DNA of 7,740 nt from Streptococcus oralis. GTDB taxonomy: Bacteria > Bacillota > Bacilli > Lactobacillales > Streptococcaceae. The position numbers and the translations under genes were made by a program. Position 1 is the first letter of the stretch; each line of letters begins with the position of its first letter. Below are positions 1-7,474 of this stretch, one piece after another. The stretch covers positions 1-7,740 of the forward strand of contig CAJPKC010000050.1 of assembly GCA_905370255.1 (NCBI GenBank), given 5' to 3'. The notes under the pieces were generated by a model that saw only the letters and a program-made list of their open reading frames with translations, ran no database searches and had not been told where the DNA came from.

Positions 1-299
1 AGGTAGGGTTGGTTGAAGAATTTAACTGCAAAAACAACCTCCCCCTGCTTGAGGCTAAAACGTAGACGATTACGCTTAAAACCATAATATTGAACACTAG
101 CTGGTGTCACTACCTGACCAGATAAAACAGCCTTTTCACCGTCTTCTAGCTCTAGCACCTGCTTGGTCTTAAAATCTTCATAACGGAAAGGAAAGTAGAG
201 CAAGAGGTCTTGCAGGTTTTCAATTCCTAGTTTGGCATATTTCTCTGCTGATTTTGGTCCCACGCCAGGCAAGACATGCAAGGGTTGATGTAAATTCAT
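1..299 (-). CDS. recG: ATP-dependent DNA helicase RecG, N-terminal part (runs off left edge)
   Basis: This is the 5' end (99 codons) of recG, which encodes the helicase that remodels stalled forks and branched recombination intermediates. The translation starts MNLHQPLHVLPGVGPKSAEK; the LPGVGPK helix-hairpin-helix-like stretch, followed by LGIENLQDLLLYFPFRYED, is the typical RecG opening. The next residues (GQVVTPASVQYYGFKRNRL) begin the OB-fold wedge domain that binds branched DNA. The helicase motor lies beyond the window. The ATG at 297-299 is preceded by an AAGGAG at good spacing. The gene follows alr after only 24 bases with no terminator visible, so it is probably the distal gene of the same transcript. 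The same alr-recG order is known in Streptococcus pneumoniae. The assignment rests on the N-terminal motif and context, since only about 15% of the protein is present. Confidence 0.93.
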   Translation of the reverse strand, partial: MNLHQPLHVLPGVGPKSAEKYAKLGIENLQDLLLYFPFRYEDFKTKQVLELEDGEKAVLSGQVVTPASVQYYGFKRNRLRFSLKQGEVVFAVKFFNQPY

Positions 300-323
300 G
301 CTCCTCTCCTTTCCTTTTGTTTC

Positions 324-1427
324 TTAATGATATTCTCTTGGAACTCGATCACTAAGGAGGCAAACCACCTCATAATTGATCGTTCCTCGGTAGACTGCTA
401 CATCTGTTGCAGTAATTTCTTGATCACCGTCTGCACCAATCAAGATAACTTTTGTCCCCAAGGGATACAGCTTAGGCAAACGAACCGTGATTTGGTCCAT
501 GGATACACGCCCTACGATAGGGCACAATTGTCCATCCACCAGAACTGAGAAATTCTGCATATCGCGTGTCCAACCATCCGCATAACCGATTGGCAAGGTG
601 GCAATGACTTGTTCACTGTCTGCCTGATAGGTCGCTCCATAGCCCATACAAGCCCCAGCTGGGACTGTTTTAACATGAACAATAGCAGTTTCTAAGGTCA
701 AGGCTGGTTTTAGTTCATAAGGCAATTCCAAAACTTGTCCACTTGGATTGAGACCATACATGGAATCCCCCATACGAACAGCATTAAAAATCGTTTCCGC
801 ATGCCATAGAGTAGTCGCAGAGTTACTCGCATGAACCAATTCTGGTACTTCTTGCAAGCCTGCGATTATTTCCTTGAAACATTCCAACTGTTGGTTAAAG
901 TAGCTATCCGACTCTTCATCAGCAGTTGCAAAGTGGGTAAAGATTCCCTCAACATTGGCTCCATGTTCCTTGAGTAAAGCTTGAGCTTTTGCTGCCTCGC
1001 TTGCACTTCTAAAACCAATTCGCCCCATACCTGAGTCAATCTTAAGGTGAACGGTTAAACCTGATAAGTCTGGCTCTGTAGCTATGAGTTTCTGGATCCA
1101 TTCCAATCCTGCCACTGTTAAGGTAATGGCATACTCCTTAGCCAATGAAAGAGATTCAACCTCAGATACTCCCAAAATGAGAATCTTCTTAGCGATACCT
1201 GCCTGACGGAGTTCGATGGCCTCATCAATATTTGACACACAAAAGCCATCTACATCATCCTGGATAGCCGTCGCAACAGCTATCGCTCCATGTCCATAGG
1301 CATTGGCTTTCACAACCGCCCATTTGAGAGTATCTTTGGGAATGTGTGTTCCCATCTGCTGGATATTGTAGCGGATTGCTTCTAGATTAATGAGGGCCTT
1401 GGTTGGTCTATGTGGACTAGTTTTCAT
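324..1427 (-). CDS. alr: Alanine racemase (PLP-dependent)
   Basis: Interconverts L- and D-alanine in the cytosol, supplying D-alanine for peptidoglycan and teichoic acid D-alanylation. With the start [19 protein letters not shown] the protein has 367 residues, the length of pneumococcal Alr. Visible landmarks are the PLP-binding lysine K40 in [11 protein letters not shown]129 in [13 protein letters not shown] (the carbamylated lysine of the family) and the second catalytic base Y263 in CMGYGATYQ. The fold is an N-terminal TIM barrel followed by a beta domain. A longer frame reaches ATG 1448, but the GGAGG at 1434-1438 lies inside that extension, six bases before the ATG at 1427, which decides for the shorter start. 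The 5' end overlaps the acpS stop by 11 bases, suggesting coupled translation. Nothing looks broken or unusual. Confidence 0.97.
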   Translation of the reverse strand: MKTSPHRPTKALINLEAIRYNIQQMGTHIPKDTLKWAVVKANAYGHGAIAVATAIQDDVDGFCVSNIDEAIELRQAGIAKKILILGVSEVESLSLAKEYAITLTVAGLEWIQKLIATEPDLSGLTVHLKIDSGMGRIGFRSASEAAKAQALLKEHGANVEGIFTHFATADEESDSYFNQQLECFKEIIAGLQEVPELVHASNSATTLWHAETIFNAVRMGDSMYGLNPSGQVLELPYELKPALTLETAIVHVKTVPAGACMGYGATYQADSEQVIATLPIGYADGWTRDMQNFSVLVDGQLCPIVGRVSMDQITVRLPKLYPLGTKVILIGADGDQEITATDVAVYRGTINYEVVCLLSDRVPREYH

Positions 1428-1779
1428 GATTTTCCTCCAAAATAACACTAGCTGTCACAAACTGTTCTGTATGGCTAATCGATAACCAAACATTTCCTGA
1501 AAATGGGGATTTGCTGAAGTAGGGAGCTCCCTTCTCATCGTTCAAGACTTCCAAATCCTGAAATCCAAGCTTCCCAATTCCCGTTCCCATAGCCTTTGAG
1601 AAAGCCTCTTTAGCTGACCAACGACCAGCCAAATACTCGACCTGTCTGCGACCTTTGAGACTGGCAAAGCGCTCCATTTCCTTGTCTGTCAAGACACGCT
1701 GCGCAAAACCTTCTCTTTTTTCAACTGCATTTTGTATTGATGCTAATTCTTCGATATCGATTCCGTGTCCAACTATCAT
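1417..1779 (-). CDS. acpS: Holo-[acyl-carrier-protein] synthase
   Basis: Transfers the 4'-phosphopantetheine group of CoA to a serine of apo-ACP, activating the carrier for fatty acid synthesis. The start [12 protein letters not shown] gives 120 residues, the usual length. Conserved signals are D8 in GIDIEE and E58 in [15 protein letters not shown] (Mg2+ and CoA site), K62 in the same helix, and the C-terminal WLSISHT strand. The gene follows the second DAHP synthase by 45 bases and overlaps alr by 11. The start is not fully settled. The frame is open back to a GTG at 1824 directly after the DAHP synthase stop, and an ATG at 1785 gives MKMIVGHG. None of these has a clear ribosome binding site at normal spacing. 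Family alignment favours 1779 or 1785. An inverted repeat lies just upstream and is listed separately. Confidence 0.95.
   Translation of the reverse strand: MIVGHGIDIEELASIQNAVEKREGFAQRVLTDKEMERFASLKGRRQVEYLAGRWSAKEAFSKAMGTGIGKLGFQDLEVLNDEKGAPYFSKSPFSGNVWLSISHTEQFVTASVILEENHEN
1434..1438 (-). promoter_or_regulatory. Ribosome binding site deciding the alr start
   Basis: On the minus strand GGAGG stands six bases before the ATG at 1427. It lies within the last codons of acpS, so ribosomes finishing acpS reach the alr start region directly. It argues against the upstream in-frame ATG at 1448, which has no such site. Confidence 0.8.
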
Positions 1780-1786
1780 TTTCATC

Positions 1787-1821
1787 AAAAGGAGTTGAGA
1801 TACCCCCAACTCCATCCTTTT
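1787..1821 (-). promoter_or_regulatory. Hairpin just upstream of the acpS start
   Basis: On the minus strand GGAGTTG (1807-1813) and CAACTCC (1791-1797) form a perfect 7-bp stem around a 9-base loop. AAAA (1818-1821) and TTTT (1787-1790) could extend it across a 4-base bulge. The purine-rich AAAAGGAT lies immediately before the stem and the acpS start immediately after it. It could be a weak terminator (only four U residues), or a structure that positions or masks the ribosome binding site. The pairing is seen; the function is inference. Confidence 0.45.
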
Positions 1822-1824
1822 CAC

Positions 1825-2856
1825 TTATTTTGTTAAGGTAGTATAGATTTCTTCTACCAGGGCTACTGTATTTTCCCATCCTAGGCAGGGGTCTGTAATC
1901 GAACAACCAAAAAGTTCTGGTTGATTTTGTCGACCATCTGCCAAGTAAGACTCAATCATGAAGCCTCGAACTGTCTTCTTGATTTTTTCATTCCAGTCAC
2001 GATTGAGCAAAGATTGGCGAACAATTCGAACTTGCTCCATATATTGTTTCCCTGAATTATCATGGTTGGTATCAATCATGATAAAGGGATTTTCGAGCCC
2101 CATAGACTCGTAACGCCCAATAGCATCTAGAAGAGTTTCATAGTAGAAGTTAGGTTCATTTTTCCCGTATTCATTCATAGCTCCACGAAGGATGACGTGA
2201 GCCAAGGGATTTCCTGAAGTTTCAACTTCTTGGCCATGAAAGAGAAAGGTTTGTTTGTTTTGTGCAGCATAGATGGCATTAAACATCACAGATAGGTTTC
2301 CAGATGTTGGGTTCTTCATTCCCACTGGTGCATCAATTCCCGAAGCTACAAAACGGTGTTCTTGGTCTTCGACTGAACGTGCACCTACTGCATGATAACT
2401 CACCAAATCATCAACTAAGACCAGATTGGCCGGATACAGCATTTCATCTGCTGTAGTCAATCCTGTTTCTGTAATCACTCGATAATGAAGCTGACGAACA
2501 GCCTGCAAACCATTAATCAAACTTGGTGCTTTAGAAGTATCTGGCTGATGAACCAAACCCTTGTAGCCATCTCCATTGGTACGTGGCTTGGCTGTGTAAA
2601 CACGCATGACCATGAAAATCTTATCTGCAACTTTTTTCTGCAAGTCTGCCAAACGGCGAGCATACTCAAGGACTGCTTCCTCATTATCAGACGAACACGG
2701 CCCAATGACCAGAAGGATACGATCATCCTTTCCTGAAAGGATGTCTGCTAGTTCCTGGTCACGACTTTCCTTATGTTGCAAGGCTTCTGCAGATAGCTGT
2801 GTTTCCGCCTTAATCGCTTCAATATCGATTTCTTGACCTTTCTCGATAAATGCCAT
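1825..2856 (-). CDS. aroG: 3-deoxy-7-phosphoheptulonate (DAHP) synthase, class I, second tandem copy
   Basis: Condenses phosphoenolpyruvate with erythrose 4-phosphate, the first step of the shikimate pathway to aromatic amino acids. The 343 residues form the class I (AroF/AroG/AroH-like) TIM barrel with an N-terminal extension. The metal and active-site residues are present: C54 in IGPCSSDNEE, K90-P91-R92 in YTAKPRTNGDGYKG, K181 in GMKNPTSGN, H265 in DTNHDNSGK, E302 in MIESYLADGRQ and D322 in SITDPCLGWENT. By hand count it matches the upstream copy at about 256 of 343 positions without gaps; differences cluster in the first 45 residues. The start codon lies one base after the neighbour's stop, with AGGAG inside the neighbour's last codons, so the two are co-translated. 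Which paralogue should be called aroF or aroG is not settled from sequence. Both copies look intact. Confidence 0.95.
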   Translation of the reverse strand: MAFIEKGQEIDIEAIKAETQLSAEALQHKESRDQELADILSGKDDRILLVIGPCSSDNEEAVLEYARRLADLQKKVADKIFMVMRVYTAKPRTNGDGYKGLVHQPDTSKAPSLINGLQAVRQLHYRVITETGLTTADEMLYPANLVLVDDLVSYHAVGARSVEDQEHRFVASGIDAPVGMKNPTSGNLSVMFNAIYAAQNKQTFLFHGQEVETSGNPLAHVILRGAMNEYGKNEPNFYYETLLDAIGRYESMGLENPFIMIDTNHDNSGKQYMEQVRIVRQSLLNRDWNEKIKKTVRGFMIESYLADGRQNQPELFGCSITDPCLGWENTVALVEEIYTTLTK

Positions 2857-2857
2857 A

Positions 2858-3889
2858 TTATTCTCCTAGTCTTTGGTAGATTTCACGAACAAGAGCTTCA
2901 GTATTTTCCCATCCAAGACATGGATCAGTGATAGATTTTCCAAAGACCTCTGGTTCATTTTGACGACCGTCTTCTAGATAAGACTCAATCATGAAGCCAC
3001 GAACATGTTTTTTAATCTTTTCATTCCAGTCGCGGTTAATCAAAGTTTGACGTACGATACGAATCTGATCCATATACTGCTTGCCTGAGTTGTCATGGTT
3101 AGTATCAATGATGATAAATGGATTTTCAAGTCCCATCTTTTCATACTGGGCAATAGTATCCATTAAATTATCGTAGTAATAGTTCGGAATGTTTTTCCCG
3201 TATTCATTGAGGGCACCACGGAGAATGGCATGAGATAGAGGGTTCCCTGTAGTTTCGACTTCTTTCCCTAGGAAAAGGAAACTTTGTTTATTTTGCGCTG
3301 CATAAATACCGTTGAACATCACATTGAGATTTCCTGATGTTGGATTTTTAAATCCTGTTGGGAAATCTGCTCCACTGGCTACAAAACGGTGTTGTTGATC
3401 TTCAACCGAACGAGCTCCAACTGCCATGTAAGAAATCAAGTCATCGACCAAAGGAAGATTCTCTGGATATAACATCTCATCTGCTGTTGTCATACCTGTT
3501 TCAGAAATAACACGGTAGTGCAGGTGGCGAACTGCCTTGATCCCATTGATGAGGCTAGGTGCTTCTTTGGCATTTGGCTGGTGAATCAATCCCTTATAGC
3601 CATCACCATTAGTACGTGGTTTAGCAGTGTAGACACGCATGACCATAAAGACCCGGTCTTTGACTTCTTCTTGCAGCTTTGCCAAACGCTTAGCATACTC
3701 GAGAACTGCTTCTTCATTGTCAGATGAACAAGGACCAATCACCAACAAAATACGCTGATCTTCACCACGAATAATCGCTTCAAGCTCTTGATCGCGTTGC
3801 TGTTTATTGGCCAGCGCTTGTCCTTCTAATTTAGACAAACTACGAACTTCTTCAATATTAATTTTAGGGCTTTTTGCTGTAAATACCAT
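2858..3889 (-). CDS. aroG: 3-deoxy-7-phosphoheptulonate (DAHP) synthase, class I, first tandem copy
   Basis: Same reaction and length (343 residues) as its downstream paralogue and the first gene of the run after secA. The catalytic set is complete: C54 in IGPCSSDNEE, K90-P91-R92 in YTAKPRTNGDGYKG, K181 in GFKNPTSGN, H265 in DTNHDNSGK, E302 in ESYLEDGRQ and D322 in SITDPCLGWENT. The ATG at 3889 is preceded by AAGGAG about eight bases upstream. Compared with the second copy it differs just before the catalytic lysine (DFPTGF against DAPVGM). In E. coli AroG this region lies close to residues known to affect phenylalanine inhibition, so the two copies may answer to different end products; that is inference. 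No clear promoter is visible in the 80 bases between secA and this gene, so transcription may come by read-through from secA or from a promoter within the secA 3' end. Confidence 0.95.
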   Translation of the reverse strand: MVFTAKSPKINIEEVRSLSKLEGQALANKQQRDQELEAIIRGEDQRILLVIGPCSSDNEEAVLEYAKRLAKLQEEVKDRVFMVMRVYTAKPRTNGDGYKGLIHQPNAKEAPSLINGIKAVRHLHYRVISETGMTTADEMLYPENLPLVDDLISYMAVGARSVEDQQHRFVASGADFPTGFKNPTSGNLNVMFNGIYAAQNKQSFLFLGKEVETTGNPLSHAILRGALNEYGKNIPNYYYDNLMDTIAQYEKMGLENPFIIIDTNHDNSGKQYMDQIRIVRQTLINRDWNEKIKKHVRGFMIESYLEDGRQNEPEVFGKSITDPCLGWENTEALVREIYQRLGE

Positions 3890-3908
3890 TATTCATCTCC
3901 TTATAAAG

Positions 3909-3955
3909 CAAACGGACGCCAAGCGAAAATTCACTTTTCACTAGGCATCCGCCTG
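3909..3955 (-). terminator. Long hairpin between secA and the DAHP synthase genes
   Basis: On the minus strand an outer stem of about 12 bp (3944-3955 with 3909-3920), one U-U mismatch (3943/3921) and an inner stem of 8 bp (3935-3942 with 3922-3929) enclose a 5-base loop. The four non-Watson-Crick pairs (3953/3911, 3952/3912, 3947/3917, 3940/3924) are all G-U on the minus-strand RNA and would be A-C on the plus strand, which shows that the minus transcript folds. The hairpin starts 15 bases after the secA stop. The U-tract that follows is interrupted (TTTGCTTTATAA, partly in the stem), so termination may be partial and the element may also act as an mRNA 3'-end stabiliser. Confidence 0.7.
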
Positions 3956-3969
3956 AAAATTAGTCATTC

Positions 3970-6483
3970 TTAACGTCGTTTACCGTGACAGTTTTTAAAT
4001 TTCTTACCAGATCCACATGGGCATAAGTCATTACGTTTTACTTGACTGAGGTCCAAATCAGCTGGAAGATTTGTCTGTTGGGCAGCAATATTTCGAGTTG
4101 CTGTCGTACTAATATGATGTTCGGTTTGTGGTCGTTCTTGTTCATGAATTTGTGCTTTCATCATCAAGCGAGTCACATCAAACTCAATTGAACCAATCAT
4201 ATCATTAAACATACGGAAGCCTTCCGCTTGATATTCCACGACAGGGTTGTTTTGGGCATAACCACGAAGACCAACAGCATTTCTCAACTGATCAAGGGCA
4301 TCGATATGGTCTGTCCACTTGTTATCTACAACACGTAGAATCAAGACTTTCTGGAATTCTTTCACTGCTTCTTCGTCACGAAGTTTAGCAACTTGGCTAT
4401 CGTAGACTTTCAATGCACGTTGGTATAGTTCATCCTTGATAGCTTGGTCTGACAAACCTTCTAGGTCTGAAAGTGAAATCGAATCTTCTGGAAGCAAGTT
4501 GTACTTCGCAAAGTTCAAGATTGCTTCGAGTTTTTCATCTTGTTTAGAACGAGCATGACCATCTACAATTCGTCCAATCGTACGACGAATCATAGCATGA
4601 ATCTCAGGAGCCAAGTCACGATCTGCAGTGATGACATCATAACGTTGTGCGTAGATAATCTCACGTTGTTCACGCATGACATCGTCATATTGAAGGACTT
4701 GTTTACGAGTATCGTAGTTGTTCCCTTCAACACGTTTTTGTGCTGCTTCGACCTGACGTGTCAACATACGAGATTCGATTGCTTCGTCAGACATATTGAG
4801 ACGTTCAAAGACACCCTTCAATCGTTCTGAACCGAAACGTTTCATCAAATCATCTTCAAGTGACAAGTAGAATTGTGACTCACCTGGGTCACCTTGACGA
4901 CCTGAACGTCCACGAAGCTGGTTATCGATACGACGGCTCTCATGACGCTCTGTACCGATAACACAAAGTCCACCAAGCTCACGAACACCTTCACCAAGCT
5001 TAATATCGGTACCACGACCGGCCATGTTTGTTGCGATAGTGATCGCACCACGTTGACCAGCATTCATGATGATTTGCGCTTCTCTGTAGTGGTTCTTAGC
5101 ATTCAATACTTCGTGAGGTACGCCTACTTCAACCAATTTTTTAGAAAGAAAATCACTGGTTTCAACGGCAACAGTACCTACCAAGACTGGTTGACCTTTT
5201 TGGTAACGAGCCTTAACATCTTCAACGACAGCCTTGAATTTTGCATCGAGGCTAGCGTAAAGAAGGTCTGAATGGTCGATACGTTGGATTGGACGGTTAG
5301 TAGGAATTGGAATAACACGAATGTTGTAGATTTCGCGGAATTCTTCTTCTTCTGTTTTACCAGTACCTGTCATACCTGCCAATTTTTTATACATACGGAA
5401 AAGGTTTTGGTAGGTAATCGATGCTGATGTCTTAGTTTCATCTTGGATTGGCACACCTTCTTTAGCTTCAATCGCTTGGTGCAAACCATCAGAGTAACGA
5501 CGACCTTCCATGGTACGACCTGTAAATTGGTCGACAATCAAGATTTCTTGTTCTTCGCTGACCACATAGTCAATATCAAGAATCATGATGTAGTTGGCAC
5601 GAAGGGCGTTGTCGATAAAGTGAGTCAAAGCCACATTTTCGATATCATAAAGATTTTCTAGTTTGAAGAAACTTTCAGCCTTGTCAATACCTGAATCAGA
5701 CAAACCGATTGTCTTAGACTGAATATCAATGATATAGTCATCTTTATCCAAAGACTTCACAAAGTGGTCAGCCATATGGTAGAGCTGGCTTGTTTCAACT
5801 GCATTAGCTCCTGAAACGATCAATGGTGTACGAGCTTCGTCGATCAAGATAGAGTCAACCTCATCGACCAAGGCATAGTTGAGCGGACGTTGAACCATGT
5901 TTTCTGCACGCACAACCATGTTGTCACGAAGATAGTCGAAACCAATTTCTGAGTTGGTTGAGTACGTAATGTCACAGAGATAAGCTTCTTTTTTCTCCAT
6001 TGGAGATTTTGCAGCCAAGTTGATCCCTACTGACAAACCAAGCCATGAGTACAACTCACCCATCTCAGTCGCGTCACGTTCTGTAAGGTATTCGTTGACG
6101 GTAACTACGTGTACACCTTTACCTGAAAGAGCGTTTAGGTAAACAGGCATTGTCGCTGTCAAGGTTTTCCCTTCCCCTGTACGCATTTCTGGAACGTCAC
6201 CATGGTGAAGAACAATCCCCCCCATAACCTGTACTTTATAAGGGAACAAGCCCAAGACACGCTTAGCACCTTCACGAACCACTGCGAAAGCTTCATAGAG
6301 GAGATCCTCCAATGATTCCCCATCTTGGTAGCGTTGTTTGAACTCTTCTGTTTTCGCCTTCAGTTCATCATCTGACACGGCAGCCATTTGATCTTCATAT
6401 GAAAAGACCTTGTCTGCCATCTTTTCCAATCGTCTTAATTCACCTTTATCATTTTCGATAATTGTTTTTAATAAATTAGCCAT
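3970..6483 (-). CDS. secA: Preprotein translocase ATPase SecA
   Basis: Motor of the general secretion pathway: it binds preproteins and drives them through SecYEG by ATP hydrolysis, cycling between cytosol and membrane. The protein is 837 residues, the usual streptococcal length. In order: Walker A MRTGEGKT (100-107), Walker [16 protein letters not shown] (206-220), the preprotein cross-linking region (about 225-370), MAGMTGT-type motif (370-374), second nucleotide-binding fold with NMAGRGTDI (486-494) and [17 protein letters not shown] (518-534), the helical scaffold and wing, and a C-terminal zinc-binding tail with C821, C823, C832 and H833 ([14 protein letters not shown]), which in other bacteria contacts SecB or lipids. 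It matches canonical SecA1 rather than the accessory SecA2. The ATG at 6483 has AAGGA five bases upstream and its own promoter. No damage is seen. Confidence 0.98.
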   Translation of the reverse strand: MANLLKTIIENDKGELRRLEKMADKVFSYEDQMAAVSDDELKAKTEEFKQRYQDGESLEDLLYEAFAVVREGAKRVLGLFPYKVQVMGGIVLHHGDVPEMRTGEGKTLTATMPVYLNALSGKGVHVVTVNEYLTERDATEMGELYSWLGLSVGINLAAKSPMEKKEAYLCDITYSTNSEIGFDYLRDNMVVRAENMVQRPLNYALVDEVDSILIDEARTPLIVSGANAVETSQLYHMADHFVKSLDKDDYIIDIQSKTIGLSDSGIDKAESFFKLENLYDIENVALTHFIDNALRANYIMILDIDYVVSEEQEILIVDQFTGRTMEGRRYSDGLHQAIEAKEGVPIQDETKTSASITYQNLFRMYKKLAGMTGTGKTEEEEFREIYNIRVIPIPTNRPIQRIDHSDLLYASLDAKFKAVVEDVKARYQKGQPVLVGTVAVETSDFLSKKLVEVGVPHEVLNAKNHYREAQIIMNAGQRGAITIATNMAGRGTDIKLGEGVRELGGLCVIGTERHESRRIDNQLRGRSGRQGDPGESQFYLSLEDDLMKRFGSERLKGVFERLNMSDEAIESRMLTRQVEAAQKRVEGNNYDTRKQVLQYDDVMREQREIIYAQRYDVITADRDLAPEIHAMIRRTIGRIVDGHARSKQDEKLEAILNFAKYNLLPEDSISLSDLEGLSDQAIKDELYQRALKVYDSQVAKLRDEEAVKEFQKVLILRVVDNKWTDHIDALDQLRNAVGLRGYAQNNPVVEYQAEGFRMFNDMIGSIEFDVTRLMMKAQIHEQERPQTEHHISTTATRNIAAQQTNLPADLDLSQVKRNDLCPCGSGKKFKNCHGKRR

Positions 6484-6529
6484 TAGTTTCCTTACTTTTC
6501 AAATTTCTTAAATTTTAAACGTTCTTTTT

Positions 6530-6558
6530 ATTCTAGCATTTTTTTAACATTTTTTCAA
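6530..6558 (-). promoter_or_regulatory. secA promoter (extended -10)
   Basis: On the minus strand TTGAAA (6553-6558) and TAGAAT (6530-6535) are separated by exactly 17 bases. The -10 is preceded by TGC, giving the extended -10 TGN motif common in streptococcal promoters. The spacer is A-rich. Transcription would begin near 6523, leaving an AT-rich leader of about 40 bases before the secA ATG. The prediction is by consensus match only. Confidence 0.75.
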
Positions 6559-6614
6559 GATTAAGACTGCATCTTCCAAGACTTTTAAGCGAATTTTCCC
6601 GAGTGAAAAGGTTC

Positions 6615-6638
6615 AAAAAATGCCTGCTCGAGCAGACA
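6615..6638 (-). terminator. Intrinsic terminator after the permease gene
   Basis: On the minus strand TGTCTGC (6632-6638) and GCAGGCA (6621-6627) form a 7-bp stem with one G-U pair around a TCGA tetraloop, followed directly by six T residues (6615-6620). It stands 19 bases after the permease stop codon and upstream of the secA promoter, so it separates the two transcripts. Confidence 0.88.
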
Positions 6639-6657
6639 TCTTTGAAAGACCATTCGA

Positions 6658-7017
6658 TCATTGTGACAAATGGTAAGAATAGCTGGCGACGACTACTTCT
6701 TCGTGCCAACGAAGAGCATACTTCAATTTCAAACTCACTTGGTTGTGCAAAATATTTTGCCAGTGTTTCTTAGGAATGAATTGGGGAACCAAAACGGTAA
6801 CGGTATTACCTTTTGCTTTTGCTTCTTCCGCTACTTTTGCAACAAATTCAACGGTTGGTTGGATAATATCCCGATAGCTTGTCATGACATTTTCAAAGCG
6901 AATATGAGGGAAATAGTGCTTAAATTCTTCTGCCACCTCTGCATCTTTCACCTTGGTTTCTTCCGTTGAGACGTGCATGGCCACGACGTCATTCCCCAAA
7001 CTGCTGGCATAACTCAT
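6658..7017 (-). CDS. APC-family (KimA-like) permease, C-terminal cytosolic domain only
   Basis: About 119 residues remain, ending in VVVASYSYHLSQ and a TGA at 6658-6660. There is no membrane segment. Alternating hydrophobic strands (NDVVAMHVS, NTVTVLVPQF, EVVVASYSYH) and the stretch KKHWQNILHNQVSLKLKYAL resemble the soluble universal-stress-protein-like tail that follows the transmembrane part of large APC-superfamily permeases such as the Bacillus potassium importer KimA (YdaO). This is recalled family resemblance, not a search result. The methionine at 7017 is an internal residue, not a start: the streptococcal frame is cut at the junction near 7013-7021, beyond which the frame meets a stop at 7033-7035, and the roughly 500 upstream residues are missing. 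The 3' end is intact, with its own terminator. The ion or amino acid transported cannot be told from this piece. Confidence 0.72.
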   Translation of the reverse strand: MSYASSLGNDVVAMHVSTEETKVKDAEVAEEFKHYFPHIRFENVMTSYRDIIQPTVEFVAKVAEEAKAKGNTVTVLVPQFIPKKHWQNILHNQVSLKLKYALRWHEEVVVASYSYHLSQ

Positions 7018-7021
7018 CGCT
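7013..7021. other. Chimeric junction between Streptococcus-like and Campylobacter-like DNA
   Basis: To the left a permease reads leftwards without its 5' part; to the right ileS reads rightwards without its 5' part. Both homologous frames begin within the same few bases: the permease AMSYASS from 7020 or 7017, and IleRS LIAPTLTYT from 7013. The overlap of a few bases (around ctcatcgct) looks like a microhomology join. Codon choice and word use change at once, and AAATTTA words become common. No repeat, insertion-sequence end or tRNA gene marks the point. Joining of unrelated reads or molecules is the likely cause. Confidence 0.88.
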
Positions 7022-7474
7022 CCAACACTTACTTACACCGTTGATGAGGTGATGGATTATGCTCCAAAGATCATCAAAGGCGACGCTAAAGACGCGTTTG
7101 ACTTAGTTTATGAGCCAATCAAATTTGATCTTAGTTTTGAAGATGAGCTGCTTTTTGCCAGCAGGGAGAAATTTAACGAGATCGTGGACGTTCTTAAGAA
7201 GGACAAAAAGATAAAATCAACTCTAGAGCTAAGCCTAGAGACCACAAACCACAACATCACAGGCTACGACGAGCGCGAAGTGGCTGATCTTTACATGGTA
7301 AGCTCAGTTAGGCCTTATGATGATAGCGAGCCATTAGCCGAGTTTGAGCTAGAGGGCGATAAATTTAAGATTATAGCAAGCAACCTTCACAAATGCCCAA
7401 GATGCTGGAAATTTAACGCTAGCAAAGAAGATGCGCTGTGCCCAAGATGTGAAGAGGTCATAAGTGCTAAGTGA
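7013..7474 (+). CDS. ileS: Isoleucyl-tRNA synthetase, C-terminal part (5' truncated at the junction)
   Basis: IleRS charges tRNA-Ile in the cytosol. Only the last 153 codons are present, ending in a TGA at 7472-7474. The opening LIAPTLTYTVDEVMDYAP corresponds to the anticodon-binding helical domain (E. coli has a MAP...SFTADEVW motif there). The tail CPRCWKFNASKEDALCPRCE is the four-cysteine zinc finger found at the end of bacterial IleRS. The GTG at 7049 is an internal valine codon, not a start; the reading frame with IleRS similarity extends back to 7013, after an in-frame stop at 7010-7012 that belongs to the foreign DNA. Word use (AAATTTA, GAG- and CTA-rich) and the downstream neighbours point to Campylobacter. 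The catalytic Rossmann domain with HIGH and KMSKS is absent from the window. Confidence 0.92.
   Translation, partial: LIAPTLTYTVDEVMDYAPKIIKGDAKDAFDLVYEPIKFDLSFEDELLFASREKFNEIVDVLKKDKKIKSTLELSLETTNHNITGYDEREVADLYMVSSVRPYDDSEPLAEFELEGDKFKIIASNLHKCPRCWKFNASKEDALCPRCEEVISAK

Noticed and set aside
327..548. Plus-strand frame of 73 codons
   Set aside because: It lies wholly opposite alr, has no ribosome binding site worth noting, and its product matches nothing known.
1721..1906. Minus-strand frame bridging the second DAHP synthase and acpS
   Set aside because: It is out of frame with both proven genes and has no family features.
4942..5271. Plus-strand frame of 109 codons, and similar ones at 4540-4830 and 5443-5661
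   Set aside because: All lie opposite secA, whose minus-strand frame is intact and highly conserved; their composition reflects the antisense of secA codons.
6541..6612. Possible inverted repeat CTTTT...AAAAG in the secA upstream region
   Set aside because: Only about 5 bp with a long loop in AT-rich DNA, so it is expected by chance.
6670..6969. Plus-strand frame of 99 codons rich in Phe and Cys
   Set aside because: It is antisense to the permease fragment, and the Phe/Cys richness comes from the complement of Lys/Glu/Ala codons.
7005..7030. Horizontal transfer or integration as cause of the junction
   Set aside because: No integrase, insertion-sequence end, target duplication or attachment site is visible, and both flanking genes are essential-type or housekeeping genes cut at the same few bases.
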